Shown here: positions 8,540 through 16,118 of the stretch, in pieces
Layout: every line of letters begins with the position of its first letter
How positions within the stretch are numbered: the stretch's first letter is position 1
Origin: UBA3537 sp965658025
Lineage (GTDB): Bacteria > Bacteroidota > Bacteroidia > Flavobacteriales > Flavobacteriaceae
Direction of reading: 5' to 3'
Length of the DNA stretch: 64,000 nt
NCBI GenBank assembly: GCA_965658025.1
Contig: CBFHQL010000003.1
Location: 1-64,000, forward strand
Program-made: the position numbers and the translations under genes
Notes under the pieces: model-generated
Told to the model about the DNA's origin: nothing
The model's database searches: none
The model's input: the letters and a program-made list of their open reading frames with translations, nothing else

Positions 8540-8586
8540 GGTGTATTTATAATTTTTGGAACTTAGGTGAGTCCGGTTCTGTTTTT
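8480..8586 (+). promoter_or_regulatory. Putative arginine attenuator hairpins
   Basis: Inside the leader ORF a perfect 7-bp hairpin, TTACTCG/CGAGTAA (8480-8486 and 8493-8499), precedes the Arg codons. After the stop, GGAAC (8558-8562) can pair with GTTCT (8576-8580), with an inner GG/CC pair, and a T-run follows (8582-8586), like a weak intrinsic terminator. AACCG in the Arg-codon region (8522-8526) is complementary to CGGTT (8574-8578), a possible competing pairing. This was worked out by eye; the energies are unknown. Confidence 0.45.
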
Positions 8587-8626
8587 CAATCTCTTTTTAG
8601 TATTAACTTTTTTTAATCTATTGATA

Positions 8627-9250
8627 ATGGAATTAATTATCACAGATAAATCACATCATATTTATGCGCAAATCATTTGCGAGACCATTGAAGCTGCTGC
8701 ACAGGTTAGAGGCACAGGCATCGCAAAACGCTCTCCAGAATACATTTGTTCCAAAATGGATCAAGGTGATGCTGTTATTGCATTAGATGATGGAACATTT
8801 GCAGGATTTTGCTACATCGAAACTTGGGACCACAACAAATTCGTGGCCAATTCTGGTCTTATTGTACACCCCGATTTTAGGAATCAAGGGTTGGCCAAAA
8901 AAATAAAAAAAATGGTTTTTGAACACTCAAGGGCAAAATATCCTGAGGCCAAAGTGTTCAGTATCACAACGGGTTTAGCCGTAATGAAACTCAATTCAGA
9001 TTTGGGGTATAAACCCGTAACGTTTTCCGAATTGACCAAAGAACCCTCTTTTTGGAAAGGCTGTCAAACCTGCAAAAATTATGATGTTTTGCAACGTACA
9101 GAGCAGACGATGTGCCTGTGTACAGGAATGTTATTCGACCCCAAAAATCAAAAAAAGAAAAGCAAAAAGAAGATTAAAGTATCAACGTTTAAACGATTAA
9201 AAAGCATCAAACAAACGCTTTTTCTAAAAAAACAAAAAAATGAATTCTAA
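8627..9250 (+). CDS. GNAT-family N-acyltransferase, probable first enzyme of the arginine pathway
   Basis: 207 residues from ATG 8627. An upstream GTG in frame at 8567 would add a hydrophobic stretch overlapping the putative attenuator and is unlikely. The GNAT acyl-CoA-binding region is GLIVHPDFRNQGLAKKIKK (V-x-x-x-x-R-x-x-G-x-A type). ITTGLAVMKLNSDLGYKPV lies further on. A CxxC-containing segment (CQTCKNYDVL, CLCTG) and a very lysine-rich tail follow. As first gene of the arginine operon, overlapping argG by 11 bp, it probably acylates glutamate from acetyl- or succinyl-CoA (an ArgA-like step). No classical argA or argJ occurs in the cluster. The donor cannot be read from the sequence. Confidence 0.7.
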   Translation: MELIITDKSHHIYAQIICETIEAAAQVRGTGIAKRSPEYICSKMDQGDAVIALDDGTFAGFCYIETWDHNKFVANSGLIVHPDFRNQGLAKKIKKMVFEHSRAKYPEAKVFSITTGLAVMKLNSDLGYKPVTFSELTKEPSFWKGCQTCKNYDVLQRTEQTMCLCTGMLFDPKNQKKKSKKKIKVSTFKRLKSIKQTLFLKKQKNEF

Positions 9251-10436
9251 AGATAAATTAGTATTGGCCTACAGTGGTGGATTGGACACTTCTTACTGCG
9301 CCGTACACCTATCGCAAGATCTTGGTTATGAGGTGCACGCTGTTAGTGTAAATACAGGAGGGTTTACCCAAAATGAAATCCAATCTATTGAAGCGAAAGC
9401 CTACAAAATGGGTGTTTTTACATACAAAAACATCGAAGCAACAGCACAATTTTATCAAAAAGTTGTAAAGTATTTGATTTTTGGCAATGTCCTCAAAAAC
9501 AACACTTATCCACTCTCCGTAAGTGCCGAGCGTATTATTCAAGCCATCGAAATTGTTGAATATGCAAAATCTATAAACGCAAAATACATAGCACACGGAA
9601 GTACAGGAGCTGGAAACGATCAGGTGCGATTTGACATGATTTTTCAAACTTTAGCACCAGAAGTTCAAATCATAACACCAATCCGCGATAACAAATTAAG
9701 TCGAGAGGAAGAAATTACTTACCTAAAATCCAAAGGGGTAGATTTGTCTTGGGACAAAGCAAAATATTCCATCAATAAAGGGCTTTGGGGAACAAGTGTT
9801 GGTGGCGACGAAACGTTGACTTCTCATTTGGCCTTGCCGGAAGAAGCTTATCCTTCGGCAATGAAAAATAATAATGAAACTCTGGTGAAACTTAGTTTCG
9901 TCAAAGGAGAGTTGGTCGCTATTGATGGTATAGAAAACACTCCAGTGCATAATATTCAAATGCTTAACGAACTAGCATCAGCATACGCCATTGGTAGAGA
10001 CATTCATGTGGGCGATACCATAGTGGGTATCAAAGGGCGTGTTGGTTTTGAAGCCGCAGCAGCACTAATCATCATAAAAGCACATCACCTTTTAGAAAAA
10101 CATACGCTTTCCAAATGGCAATTGCAACACAAAGATAGTATGGCCAATTATTATGGAATGCATCTTCATGAGGGGCAGTACCTCGATCCTGTGCTGCGTG
10201 ATATGGAATCATTTTTTGAATCCAGTCAAGCCAATGTTACAGGAGATGTATCTGTGGTTTTAAAGCCCTATCACTTTACGCTAAATGGTGTAGATTCTCC
10301 TTATGATTTAATGAAATCTGAGTTTGGAAGTTATGGTGAAATGAACACTGCATGGACCGCCGATGATGCCAAAGGATTCATTAAAATTACGGCCAATCAA
10401 AATAAAATCATTCAAAATATAAATTCAAAATCATGA
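9240..10436 (+). CDS. argG: Argininosuccinate synthase
   Basis: 398 residues, normal for the family. The ATP-pyrophosphatase loop SGGLDTS is at residues 12-18 and the AHGSTGAGNDQVRFD nucleotide/citrulline-binding motif is near residue 120. The enzyme joins citrulline and aspartate with ATP to give argininosuccinate, the penultimate step to arginine. It overlaps the GNAT gene by 11 bp and argC by 4 bp (ATGA), so translation is probably coupled. In this operon citrulline arises by deacylation of the acyl-citrulline made by the ArgF'-type enzyme. Some residues differ from the typical ArgG core (for example SWDKAKYSINKGLWGTSVGG), as in Bacteroidota homologues. Confidence 0.95.
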   Translation: MNSKDKLVLAYSGGLDTSYCAVHLSQDLGYEVHAVSVNTGGFTQNEIQSIEAKAYKMGVFTYKNIEATAQFYQKVVKYLIFGNVLKNNTYPLSVSAERIIQAIEIVEYAKSINAKYIAHGSTGAGNDQVRFDMIFQTLAPEVQIITPIRDNKLSREEEITYLKSKGVDLSWDKAKYSINKGLWGTSVGGDETLTSHLALPEEAYPSAMKNNNETLVKLSFVKGELVAIDGIENTPVHNIQMLNELASAYAIGRDIHVGDTIVGIKGRVGFEAAAALIIIKAHHLLEKHTLSKWQLQHKDSMANYYGMHLHEGQYLDPVLRDMESFFESSQANVTGDVSVVLKPYHFTLNGVDSPYDLMKSEFGSYGEMNTAWTADDAKGFIKITANQNKIIQNINSKS

Positions 10437-11410
10437 TACAAGTAGGTATAATTGGTGGAGCGGGCTACACCGCTGGCGAGTTAATTAGGTTACTGCTCAA
10501 TCATCGAAATGCGGCCATAAACTTTGTATACAGTACTTCAAGCGCAGGACGCTTTTTAAGTGAAATTCATCAAGATCTGGTAGGCGAATCTGATCAAAAA
10601 TTTTCAGATCAAATAAATCCAAATATAGATGTTTTGTTTTTGTGTTTAGGGCATGGAAATTCAAAAGCGTTTTTAGAAAACCATTCGTTTTCTAAGCAAA
10701 CAAAAATCATCGATTTGAGTCATGATTTTAGGTTAAATACACATTCAATATTTCAAGAAAAAAACTTTGTGTATGGACTTCCAGAATTGAATATGAATGA
10801 AATTGTAAAAGCTAATTATATCGCAAATCCAGGGTGTTTTGCAACAGCGATTCAGTTGGCACTTTTACCATTAGCGGCCCATCATTTGATTCAAAATCCA
10901 GTACATATCAATGCGGTTACTGGCGCCACAGGTGCAGGGACAAAGCCCTCGGCCACAACCCATTTCACATGGAGAGACAACAATTTTTCGCACTATAAAG
11001 CATTTGAACACCAACATTTAGGGGAAATTAAAGAATCTTTACACACCCTTCAATCTGATTTTTCGGCTGATTTGAATTTTATTCCAAACAGAGGAAATTT
11101 CTCCAGAGGGATTTTTGCCACCCTTTATTTGGAGATTAATGAAGATTTGGAACACATAAAGGGGTTGTATAAAGCGTTTTACAAAAATGCTGCGTTTACC
11201 GTTATTTCTGAAAATGAAATTCATCTAAAACAGGTGGTTAACACTAACAAATGTTTGATACACCTCACAAAACACAATAATAAATTACTCATAACCAGTG
11301 CCATAGACAATCTTTTAAAAGGGGCATCAGGCCAAGCCATTCAAAATATGAATCTTATGTTTGGCTTTGAAGAACACGAAGGATTGAAGCTAAAGGCAAA
11401 TTATTTTTAA
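10433..11410 (+). CDS. argC: N-acetyl-gamma-glutamyl-phosphate reductase
   Basis: 325 residues. An N-terminal Rossmann motif GIIGGAGYTAGELIRLL is followed by the catalytic cysteine in ANPGCFATAIQLALLP (Cys135) and the catalytic-site HQH segment KAFEHQHLGEI. It reduces acyl-glutamyl phosphate to the semialdehyde with NADPH. ATG overlaps the argG stop by 4 bp; proC follows after 11 bp. If the cluster uses succinylated intermediates, this enzyme would act on the N-succinyl form. Confidence 0.95.
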   Translation: MIQVGIIGGAGYTAGELIRLLLNHRNAAINFVYSTSSAGRFLSEIHQDLVGESDQKFSDQINPNIDVLFLCLGHGNSKAFLENHSFSKQTKIIDLSHDFRLNTHSIFQEKNFVYGLPELNMNEIVKANYIANPGCFATAIQLALLPLAAHHLIQNPVHINAVTGATGAGTKPSATTHFTWRDNNFSHYKAFEHQHLGEIKESLHTLQSDFSADLNFIPNRGNFSRGIFATLYLEINEDLEHIKGLYKAFYKNAAFTVISENEIHLKQVVNTNKCLIHLTKHNNKLLITSAIDNLLKGASGQAIQNMNLMFGFEEHEGLKLKANYF

Positions 11411-11421
11411 TCAACTTTAAT

Positions 11422-12222
11422 ATGAAAATAGCGATTATAGGAACAGGAAATTTGGGGCGATCAATTGCCAAAGGACTAATCATAAACAATGCCATCACGT
11501 CCTTGTATTTGACGCGAAGAGGGTTGGGTGCGCTCAAAGAATTTGATGGATACAAAAATGTTCATTTGACAAGCGACAACCGTTTGGCAGTACAAAAATC
11601 GGACATTTTGATTTTTGCAGTTCAACCTGCGCATTTACAACTTATTCTTGAAGATATTGCTCCGTTTTTAACAGAAAAACATATTTTAATTTCTACCATC
11701 ACAGGATTTCCAATCGCCAAAATTGAAGCTCTTGTGGGGGCTCAAAATTACATCATCAGAGCAATGCCTAACACAGCCATAGCCGTAGGAAAATCCATGA
11801 CGTGCTTGTGTAGCAATAAGGCCGGAAAGTCGAGAGTGTCAGTCGCAGAAGCTATTTTTAATAGGTTAGGGGCAACTATATGTATTCCTGAGGAGCAAAT
11901 GCAAGCCGCTACGGTAGTGTGTGCCAGCGGAATTGCGTTTTGGATGCGCTTGATTCGTGCTACAACTCAAGCCGCTATTCAATTGGGCTTTGATGCTAAA
12001 GAAGCCCAGCGTTTGGCCATGCATACAAGCGAAGGCGCGGCGCAACTATTGATTCAAAATGGGCATCATCCCGAAGAAGAAATAGATAAAGTGACCACAC
12101 CTATGGGGTGTACCATTGAGGGACTTAATGAAATGGAACACAAAGGTCTTAGCTCGTCATTGATTCAAGGAATGGTGGCTTCATTTCAAAAAATTAACGC
12201 CATAAAAACCAATCAAGTATGA
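11422..12222 (+). CDS. proC: Pyrroline-5-carboxylate reductase
   Basis: 266 residues. The Rossmann start is MKIAIIGTGNLGRSIAKGL. AVQPAHLQ and the MPNTAIAVGKSMTCL segment sit in the middle. The family signature region is VTTPMGCTIEGLNEMEHKGL near the C-terminus, where many homologues have TSPGGTT. ProC makes proline from pyrroline-5-carboxylate with NAD(P)H. Its presence between argC and argD links proline and arginine synthesis in one transcript. The start overlaps nothing upstream, and its stop overlaps argD by 4 bp. Confidence 0.9.
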   Translation: MKIAIIGTGNLGRSIAKGLIINNAITSLYLTRRGLGALKEFDGYKNVHLTSDNRLAVQKSDILIFAVQPAHLQLILEDIAPFLTEKHILISTITGFPIAKIEALVGAQNYIIRAMPNTAIAVGKSMTCLCSNKAGKSRVSVAEAIFNRLGATICIPEEQMQAATVVCASGIAFWMRLIRATTQAAIQLGFDAKEAQRLAMHTSEGAAQLLIQNGHHPEEEIDKVTTPMGCTIEGLNEMEHKGLSSSLIQGMVASFQKINAIKTNQV

Positions 12223-13343
12223 AATTATTTGACGTTTATCCTTTATTTGATGTAACGCCAGTTCGTGCAAAAGATGTTTTTGTTTTTGACGAACAAGACA
12301 CGCAGTATTTAGATCTTTATGGTGGACATGCCGTCATTTCCATAGGACATGCACACCCCACTTATGTTCAGAACGTGACGGATCAATTAAATCAAATAGG
12401 GTTTTATAGCAATGCGGTCCAAAACCCATTACAAATTAAATTAGCAAAACAATTGGCCATAGATTCTGGGTGTAAAAATTACGAATTATTTTTATGTAGC
12501 TCAGGAGCAGAAGCCAATGAGAATGCCTTAAAATTGGCTTCATTTCATACCAATAAAGCATCCATTATTGCTTTTGAAAATTCTTTTCATGGACGTACCT
12601 CTGCAGCAGTAGCAAGTACTGATAATTCAAAAATTATTGCACCACTTAATGCACAGCAAAAAGTAGATTTTCATGCTTTAGGAGATTTAGAAGCAGTTGA
12701 AAAAACCCTTCAAAAAGGAGAAACCTGCGCCATCATTATTGAATGTATTCAAGGCGTTGGGGGATTGGATCAAAGTACAACAGATTTTTATAAAGGATTG
12801 GAAGTTTTGTGTAAGCAATATGGTGCCGTTCTTATTGCTGATGAGGTGCAATCTGGTTTTGGGCGTAGCGGTGATTTTTTTGCCTTTCAAAAACACGGCA
12901 TTGTGCCACATATTATTTCAATGGCTAAAGGAATGGGTAATGGTTTCCCTGTTGGAGGTATTTTGATTCATCCAGAAATCAAAGCATCTTATGGACTTTT
13001 GGGAACCACTTTTGGCGGGAATCACTTGGCGTGTGCCGCAACACTCAGTGTTTTGGAAGTCCTAAAAGACCAAAATTTGATGAACAATGCACAACAAATG
13101 GAACTCTATTTTAGGGAACTTGCCAAAGATATTCCTCAGATTATAAAAATTAAAGGTAGAGGCTTGATGCTTGGGTTGGAATTTGAATTTCCTGTCGCAG
13201 AATTGAGAAAAACATTACTTTTTAAACATAAAATATTTACAGGGAGTTCTAAAAACCCCAACTTAATTCGCATTCTTCCCCCACTAACCATCAAGGAAGA
13301 ACATATTGACACATTATTTAGTGCATTAAAACAAGAATTATGA
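12219..13343 (+). CDS. argD: Acetylornithine (or succinylornithine) aminotransferase
   Basis: 374 residues, class III PLP aminotransferase. Visible are the SSGAEANENALKLA phosphate-binding motif, SFHGRTSAAVASTDN, IADEVQSGFGRSG (Asp of the cofactor site) and the Schiff-base lysine in SMAKGMGNGFPVGG (Lys237). TTFGGNHLACAA lies after it. It converts acyl-glutamate semialdehyde to acyl-ornithine using glutamate. It overlaps proC and the following carbamoyltransferase gene by 4 bp each. Confidence 0.93.
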   Translation: MKLFDVYPLFDVTPVRAKDVFVFDEQDTQYLDLYGGHAVISIGHAHPTYVQNVTDQLNQIGFYSNAVQNPLQIKLAKQLAIDSGCKNYELFLCSSGAEANENALKLASFHTNKASIIAFENSFHGRTSAAVASTDNSKIIAPLNAQQKVDFHALGDLEAVEKTLQKGETCAIIIECIQGVGGLDQSTTDFYKGLEVLCKQYGAVLIADEVQSGFGRSGDFFAFQKHGIVPHIISMAKGMGNGFPVGGILIHPEIKASYGLLGTTFGGNHLACAATLSVLEVLKDQNLMNNAQQMELYFRELAKDIPQIIKIKGRGLMLGLEFEFPVAELRKTLLFKHKIFTGSSKNPNLIRILPPLTIKEEHIDTLFSALKQEL

Positions 13344-14275
13344 ATCATTTTTTAAACATCCATAGCATCAAAGATTTGAATAAAGCTGTTCAGGATGCCC
13401 TTGCGTTGAAAGCCAATCCATATACGTACAACAACCTTGGTGCACAAAAGACATTGGTGTTGTTGTTTTTTAATGCCAGTTTACGTACTCGAATTAGCAC
13501 AGAACTGGCGGCCAAAAATTTAGGGATGAATGTCATTGTTTTGAATGTCAATGACGCATGGCAATTAGAGTTTGAAGAAGGTGCAGTCATGAATTTACAA
13601 TCATCAGAACATATAAAAGAAGCAGCACAAGTCATTTCGCAGTATGCGTCTATCATTGGTGTACGCGCATTTCCAACCTTATTCGACAAAGCAAAAGACC
13701 AATCCGAATGGATTTTGAATGCTTTTGCTTCATATGCTACAGTTCCAATAGTTAATATGGAAAGTGCAACAGCGCATCCTTTGCAAGGGCTTGCCGATGC
13801 CATTACAATTTTAGAGCAAAGCGAGAAAAAAAAGCCAAAGGTTGTTCTTTCATGGGCGCCGCACCCAAAAGCATTACCCCACGCTGTTGCAAATTCATTT
13901 GTGCAAACCATGCAACTTTTGGATGTAGATTTGAGCATTACTCATCCAGAGGGTTATGATTTGGATTCTTCAATTGTAAAAAATACGCCTGTATTCCATA
14001 ATCAAACCGAAGCACTTAAAAATGCCGATTTTGTTTATGCCAAAAATTGGAGCAGTTTTAATGATTATGGGAAAATTTTAGATACTAAAGCGGATTGGAT
14101 GATAACAAAATCTAAAATCGGTGATGCAAAATTCATGCATTGTCTACCAGTTCGTCGAAATGTAGTGGTCGAGGATGCTGTACTTGACAGCCCACAATCT
14201 TTATGCATAGAACAATCTAATAACAGAACTTTTGCAGCACAAATTGTGCTTAAACAACTTTTAGAATCGTTATGA
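13340..14275 (+). CDS. argF': N-acyl-L-ornithine carbamoyltransferase (acetyl- or succinyl-ornithine type)
   Basis: 311 residues. The carbamoyl-phosphate motif is FFNASLRTR (Ser-x-Arg-Thr-Arg type), with MESATAHPLQGLADA, SWAPHPKALPHAVANSF and HCLPVRRN also present. These HPLQ and HPK/RPL motifs fit the acylornithine transcarbamylases of Xanthomonas and Bacteroides rather than classical ArgF. From memory of those two proteins, the residue separating acetyl (Glu92 in Xanthomonas) from succinyl (Pro90 in B. fragilis) specificity aligns here with Ser89 (QSSEH). The acyl substrate is therefore undecided. The product, acyl-citrulline, is deacylated by the ArgE-like enzyme downstream. It overlaps its neighbours by 4 bp on both sides. 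Confidence 0.9.
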   Translation: MNHFLNIHSIKDLNKAVQDALALKANPYTYNNLGAQKTLVLLFFNASLRTRISTELAAKNLGMNVIVLNVNDAWQLEFEEGAVMNLQSSEHIKEAAQVISQYASIIGVRAFPTLFDKAKDQSEWILNAFASYATVPIVNMESATAHPLQGLADAITILEQSEKKKPKVVLSWAPHPKALPHAVANSFVQTMQLLDVDLSITHPEGYDLDSSIVKNTPVFHNQTEALKNADFVYAKNWSSFNDYGKILDTKADWMITKSKIGDAKFMHCLPVRRNVVVEDAVLDSPQSLCIEQSNNRTFAAQIVLKQLLESL

Positions 14276-15051
14276 AACAGCCGTTAAATATCGTAAAAAT
14301 AGGGGGACATATTCTCGATGATCCTAAGGCCAAAAAGGACTTTTTAAGCGTTTTTTCAAAATTAGAAGGGTTTAAAATTTTGGTGCATGGCGGAGGAAAA
14401 TCGGCGTCAGCTTTAGCTGAACAAATGCAATTAAACGTTCAGATGGTCAATGGGCGACGCATCACAGATGCCAAAACTTTGGACGTTATTACAATGGTTT
14501 ATGCGGGAAAAATTAACACCTCAATTGTCGCTGAACTACAAGGGCTAAATTGTAATGCAGTGGGGTGTTCGGGTGCAGATGGCAATAGTATTCAATCCAA
14601 CAAACGCCCTGTTTCTGACATTGATTTTGGTTTTGTAGGCGATATTCAAGCGGTTAATTCTAGCTATATTTCACTATTGTTAAATGCTGATATGGTTCCT
14701 GTTTTTTCTGCAATTACCCACGATAAAAAGGGTCAATTGCTTAATACGAATGCCGATACGATTGCCAGTACATTGTCAGTTGCCTTAGCATCAGATTTTG
14801 AAGTTACCTTGTACTATTGTTTTGAAAAGCAAGGCGTTTTAAGCGATAAAGATATACCCTCTTCACTCATTAAATCAATCGATCAATCAATGTACAAAGA
14901 CCTTTTGAAGTCAGGTATTATTTCCGATGGAATGTTGCCAAAATTAAAAAATTGTTTTGACGCGCTTGAAGGTCAAGTTTCTAAAGTATGTATTGGTCAG
15001 CCGAGTATGCTTTCAAACCGTTCCACAAACTATACAACTTTAACGTTATGA
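14272..15051 (+). CDS. argB: Acetylglutamate kinase
   Basis: 259 residues, amino-acid kinase family: NIVKIGGHILDD at the N-terminus, VHGGGKSASAL for phosphate binding, the substrate segment NGRRITDAKTLDVITMVYAGKIN, and NTNADTIASTLSVAL near residue 160. It phosphorylates acyl-glutamate. The canonical GGK of the first loop is GGH here, so the usual catalytic lysine (Lys8 in E. coli ArgB) appears replaced: KIGGHIL has Lys before the glycines and His after them. Bacteroidota ArgB proteins share this arrangement as far as I recall, but this should be checked. It overlaps argF' by 4 bp and argE by 4 bp. Confidence 0.9.
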   Translation: MKQPLNIVKIGGHILDDPKAKKDFLSVFSKLEGFKILVHGGGKSASALAEQMQLNVQMVNGRRITDAKTLDVITMVYAGKINTSIVAELQGLNCNAVGCSGADGNSIQSNKRPVSDIDFGFVGDIQAVNSSYISLLLNADMVPVFSAITHDKKGQLLNTNADTIASTLSVALASDFEVTLYYCFEKQGVLSDKDIPSSLIKSIDQSMYKDLLKSGIISDGMLPKLKNCFDALEGQVSKVCIGQPSMLSNRSTNYTTLTL

Positions 15052-16115
15052 TGAACATAGATGCGCTTACGAATTCAGCTATAGAATTACTCAAAAATTT
15101 AATAAGAACCCCTTCTTTTTCTTCAGAGGAAGACCCCACCGCTCAACTTTTGGAACAATGGTTTCAAAGGTTCGAAATACCATACAATCGCCATCAAAAT
15201 AATGTTTGGGCAATAAATAAATCTTTTGACACAGCAAAACCCACACTTTTACTCAATTCTCATCATGACACCGTGAAACCAAACAGTGGCTACACTAAAA
15301 ACCCTTTTGATGCGCATGTAGAATCAGGCAAATTATTTGGGCTTGGGAGCAACGACGCAGGGGGTTGTTTGGTGTCTCTTTTGGCGACATTCACTTATTT
15401 TTATAATAAAGAATCTTTGAATTATAACCTTGTATTTGTAGGTTCTGCCGAAGAGGAAAGCAGTGGGCCAAATGGCCTGAACAGCATGCTTGATGTGCTT
15501 CCAAAAATTGATGTTGCTATTGTTGGAGAACCTACCCAAATGCACTTGGCTATTGCAGAAAAAGGATTAGTTGTTTTTGATGTTGAGGTTTTAGGTACTC
15601 CAGGTCATGCGGCACATCCCAATAACGACAATGCACTTTATAAAGCCATTCCAGTGATGGAGTGGATTAAGAATTTTAAGTTTGAAAAACAATCGAGCAC
15701 CCTTGGAAACGTCAAAATGACCCTCACTCAGATTAATGCTGGCCAACAACACAATGCTATCCCTGCCAAAGTTTCTATGGTTGTCGATATTCGTGTGAAT
15801 GACTGTTATTCAAATGCTGAGGTGGTAGAAATCATCCAAAAACATTTGCCCAATGCTATTGTAACGCCCCGAAGCACAAATTTAAATTCGTCCTCTATTC
15901 CACAAACCCATCCGTTAGTTTTGGCGGGGATTGAGTTGGGTCGAGAAACCTACGGTTCACCTACCTTATCAGATCAAGCGGTGTTAAGCTGTCCTTCTTT
16001 GAAATTAGGCCCTGGCGACAGTACTCGATCCCATACTGCAGACGAATTTATTTTTATTGAAGAAATTGAAGAAGGGATAGCGCTTTATATCCAATTATTA
16101 ACAAAAATACTTTAA
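15048..16115 (+). CDS. argE: M20-family acylornithine/acylcitrulline deacetylase
   Basis: 355 residues from ATG 15048, which overlaps the argB stop as ATGA. A GTG/ATG 20 codons upstream would run into argB and is rejected. Di-zinc M20 ligands are visible: His in LLNSHHDTVKP, the bridging Asp in GLGSNDAGGC, and Glu-Glu in VGSAEEESSGPNG. A dimerisation domain follows (GLVVFDVEVLGTPGHAAHP, QHNAIPAKVSMVVDIRV). A C-terminal LKLGPGDSTRSHTADEFI carries the last histidine ligand. With an acylornithine carbamoyltransferase in the operon, the real substrate is probably acyl-citrulline, yielding citrulline for ArgG. Confidence 0.9.
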   Translation: MMNIDALTNSAIELLKNLIRTPSFSSEEDPTAQLLEQWFQRFEIPYNRHQNNVWAINKSFDTAKPTLLLNSHHDTVKPNSGYTKNPFDAHVESGKLFGLGSNDAGGCLVSLLATFTYFYNKESLNYNLVFVGSAEEESSGPNGLNSMLDVLPKIDVAIVGEPTQMHLAIAEKGLVVFDVEVLGTPGHAAHPNNDNALYKAIPVMEWIKNFKFEKQSSTLGNVKMTLTQINAGQQHNAIPAKVSMVVDIRVNDCYSNAEVVEIIQKHLPNAIVTPRSTNLNSSSIPQTHPLVLAGIELGRETYGSPTLSDQAVLSCPSLKLGPGDSTRSHTADEFIFIEEIEEGIALYIQLLTKIL

Positions 16116-16118
16116 ACG

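Noticed and set aside
9309..9647. ORFs antisense to the arginine, pyrophosphatase and other genes
   Set aside because: Their codon patterns mirror the strongly supported genes on the opposite strand and they show no family features.
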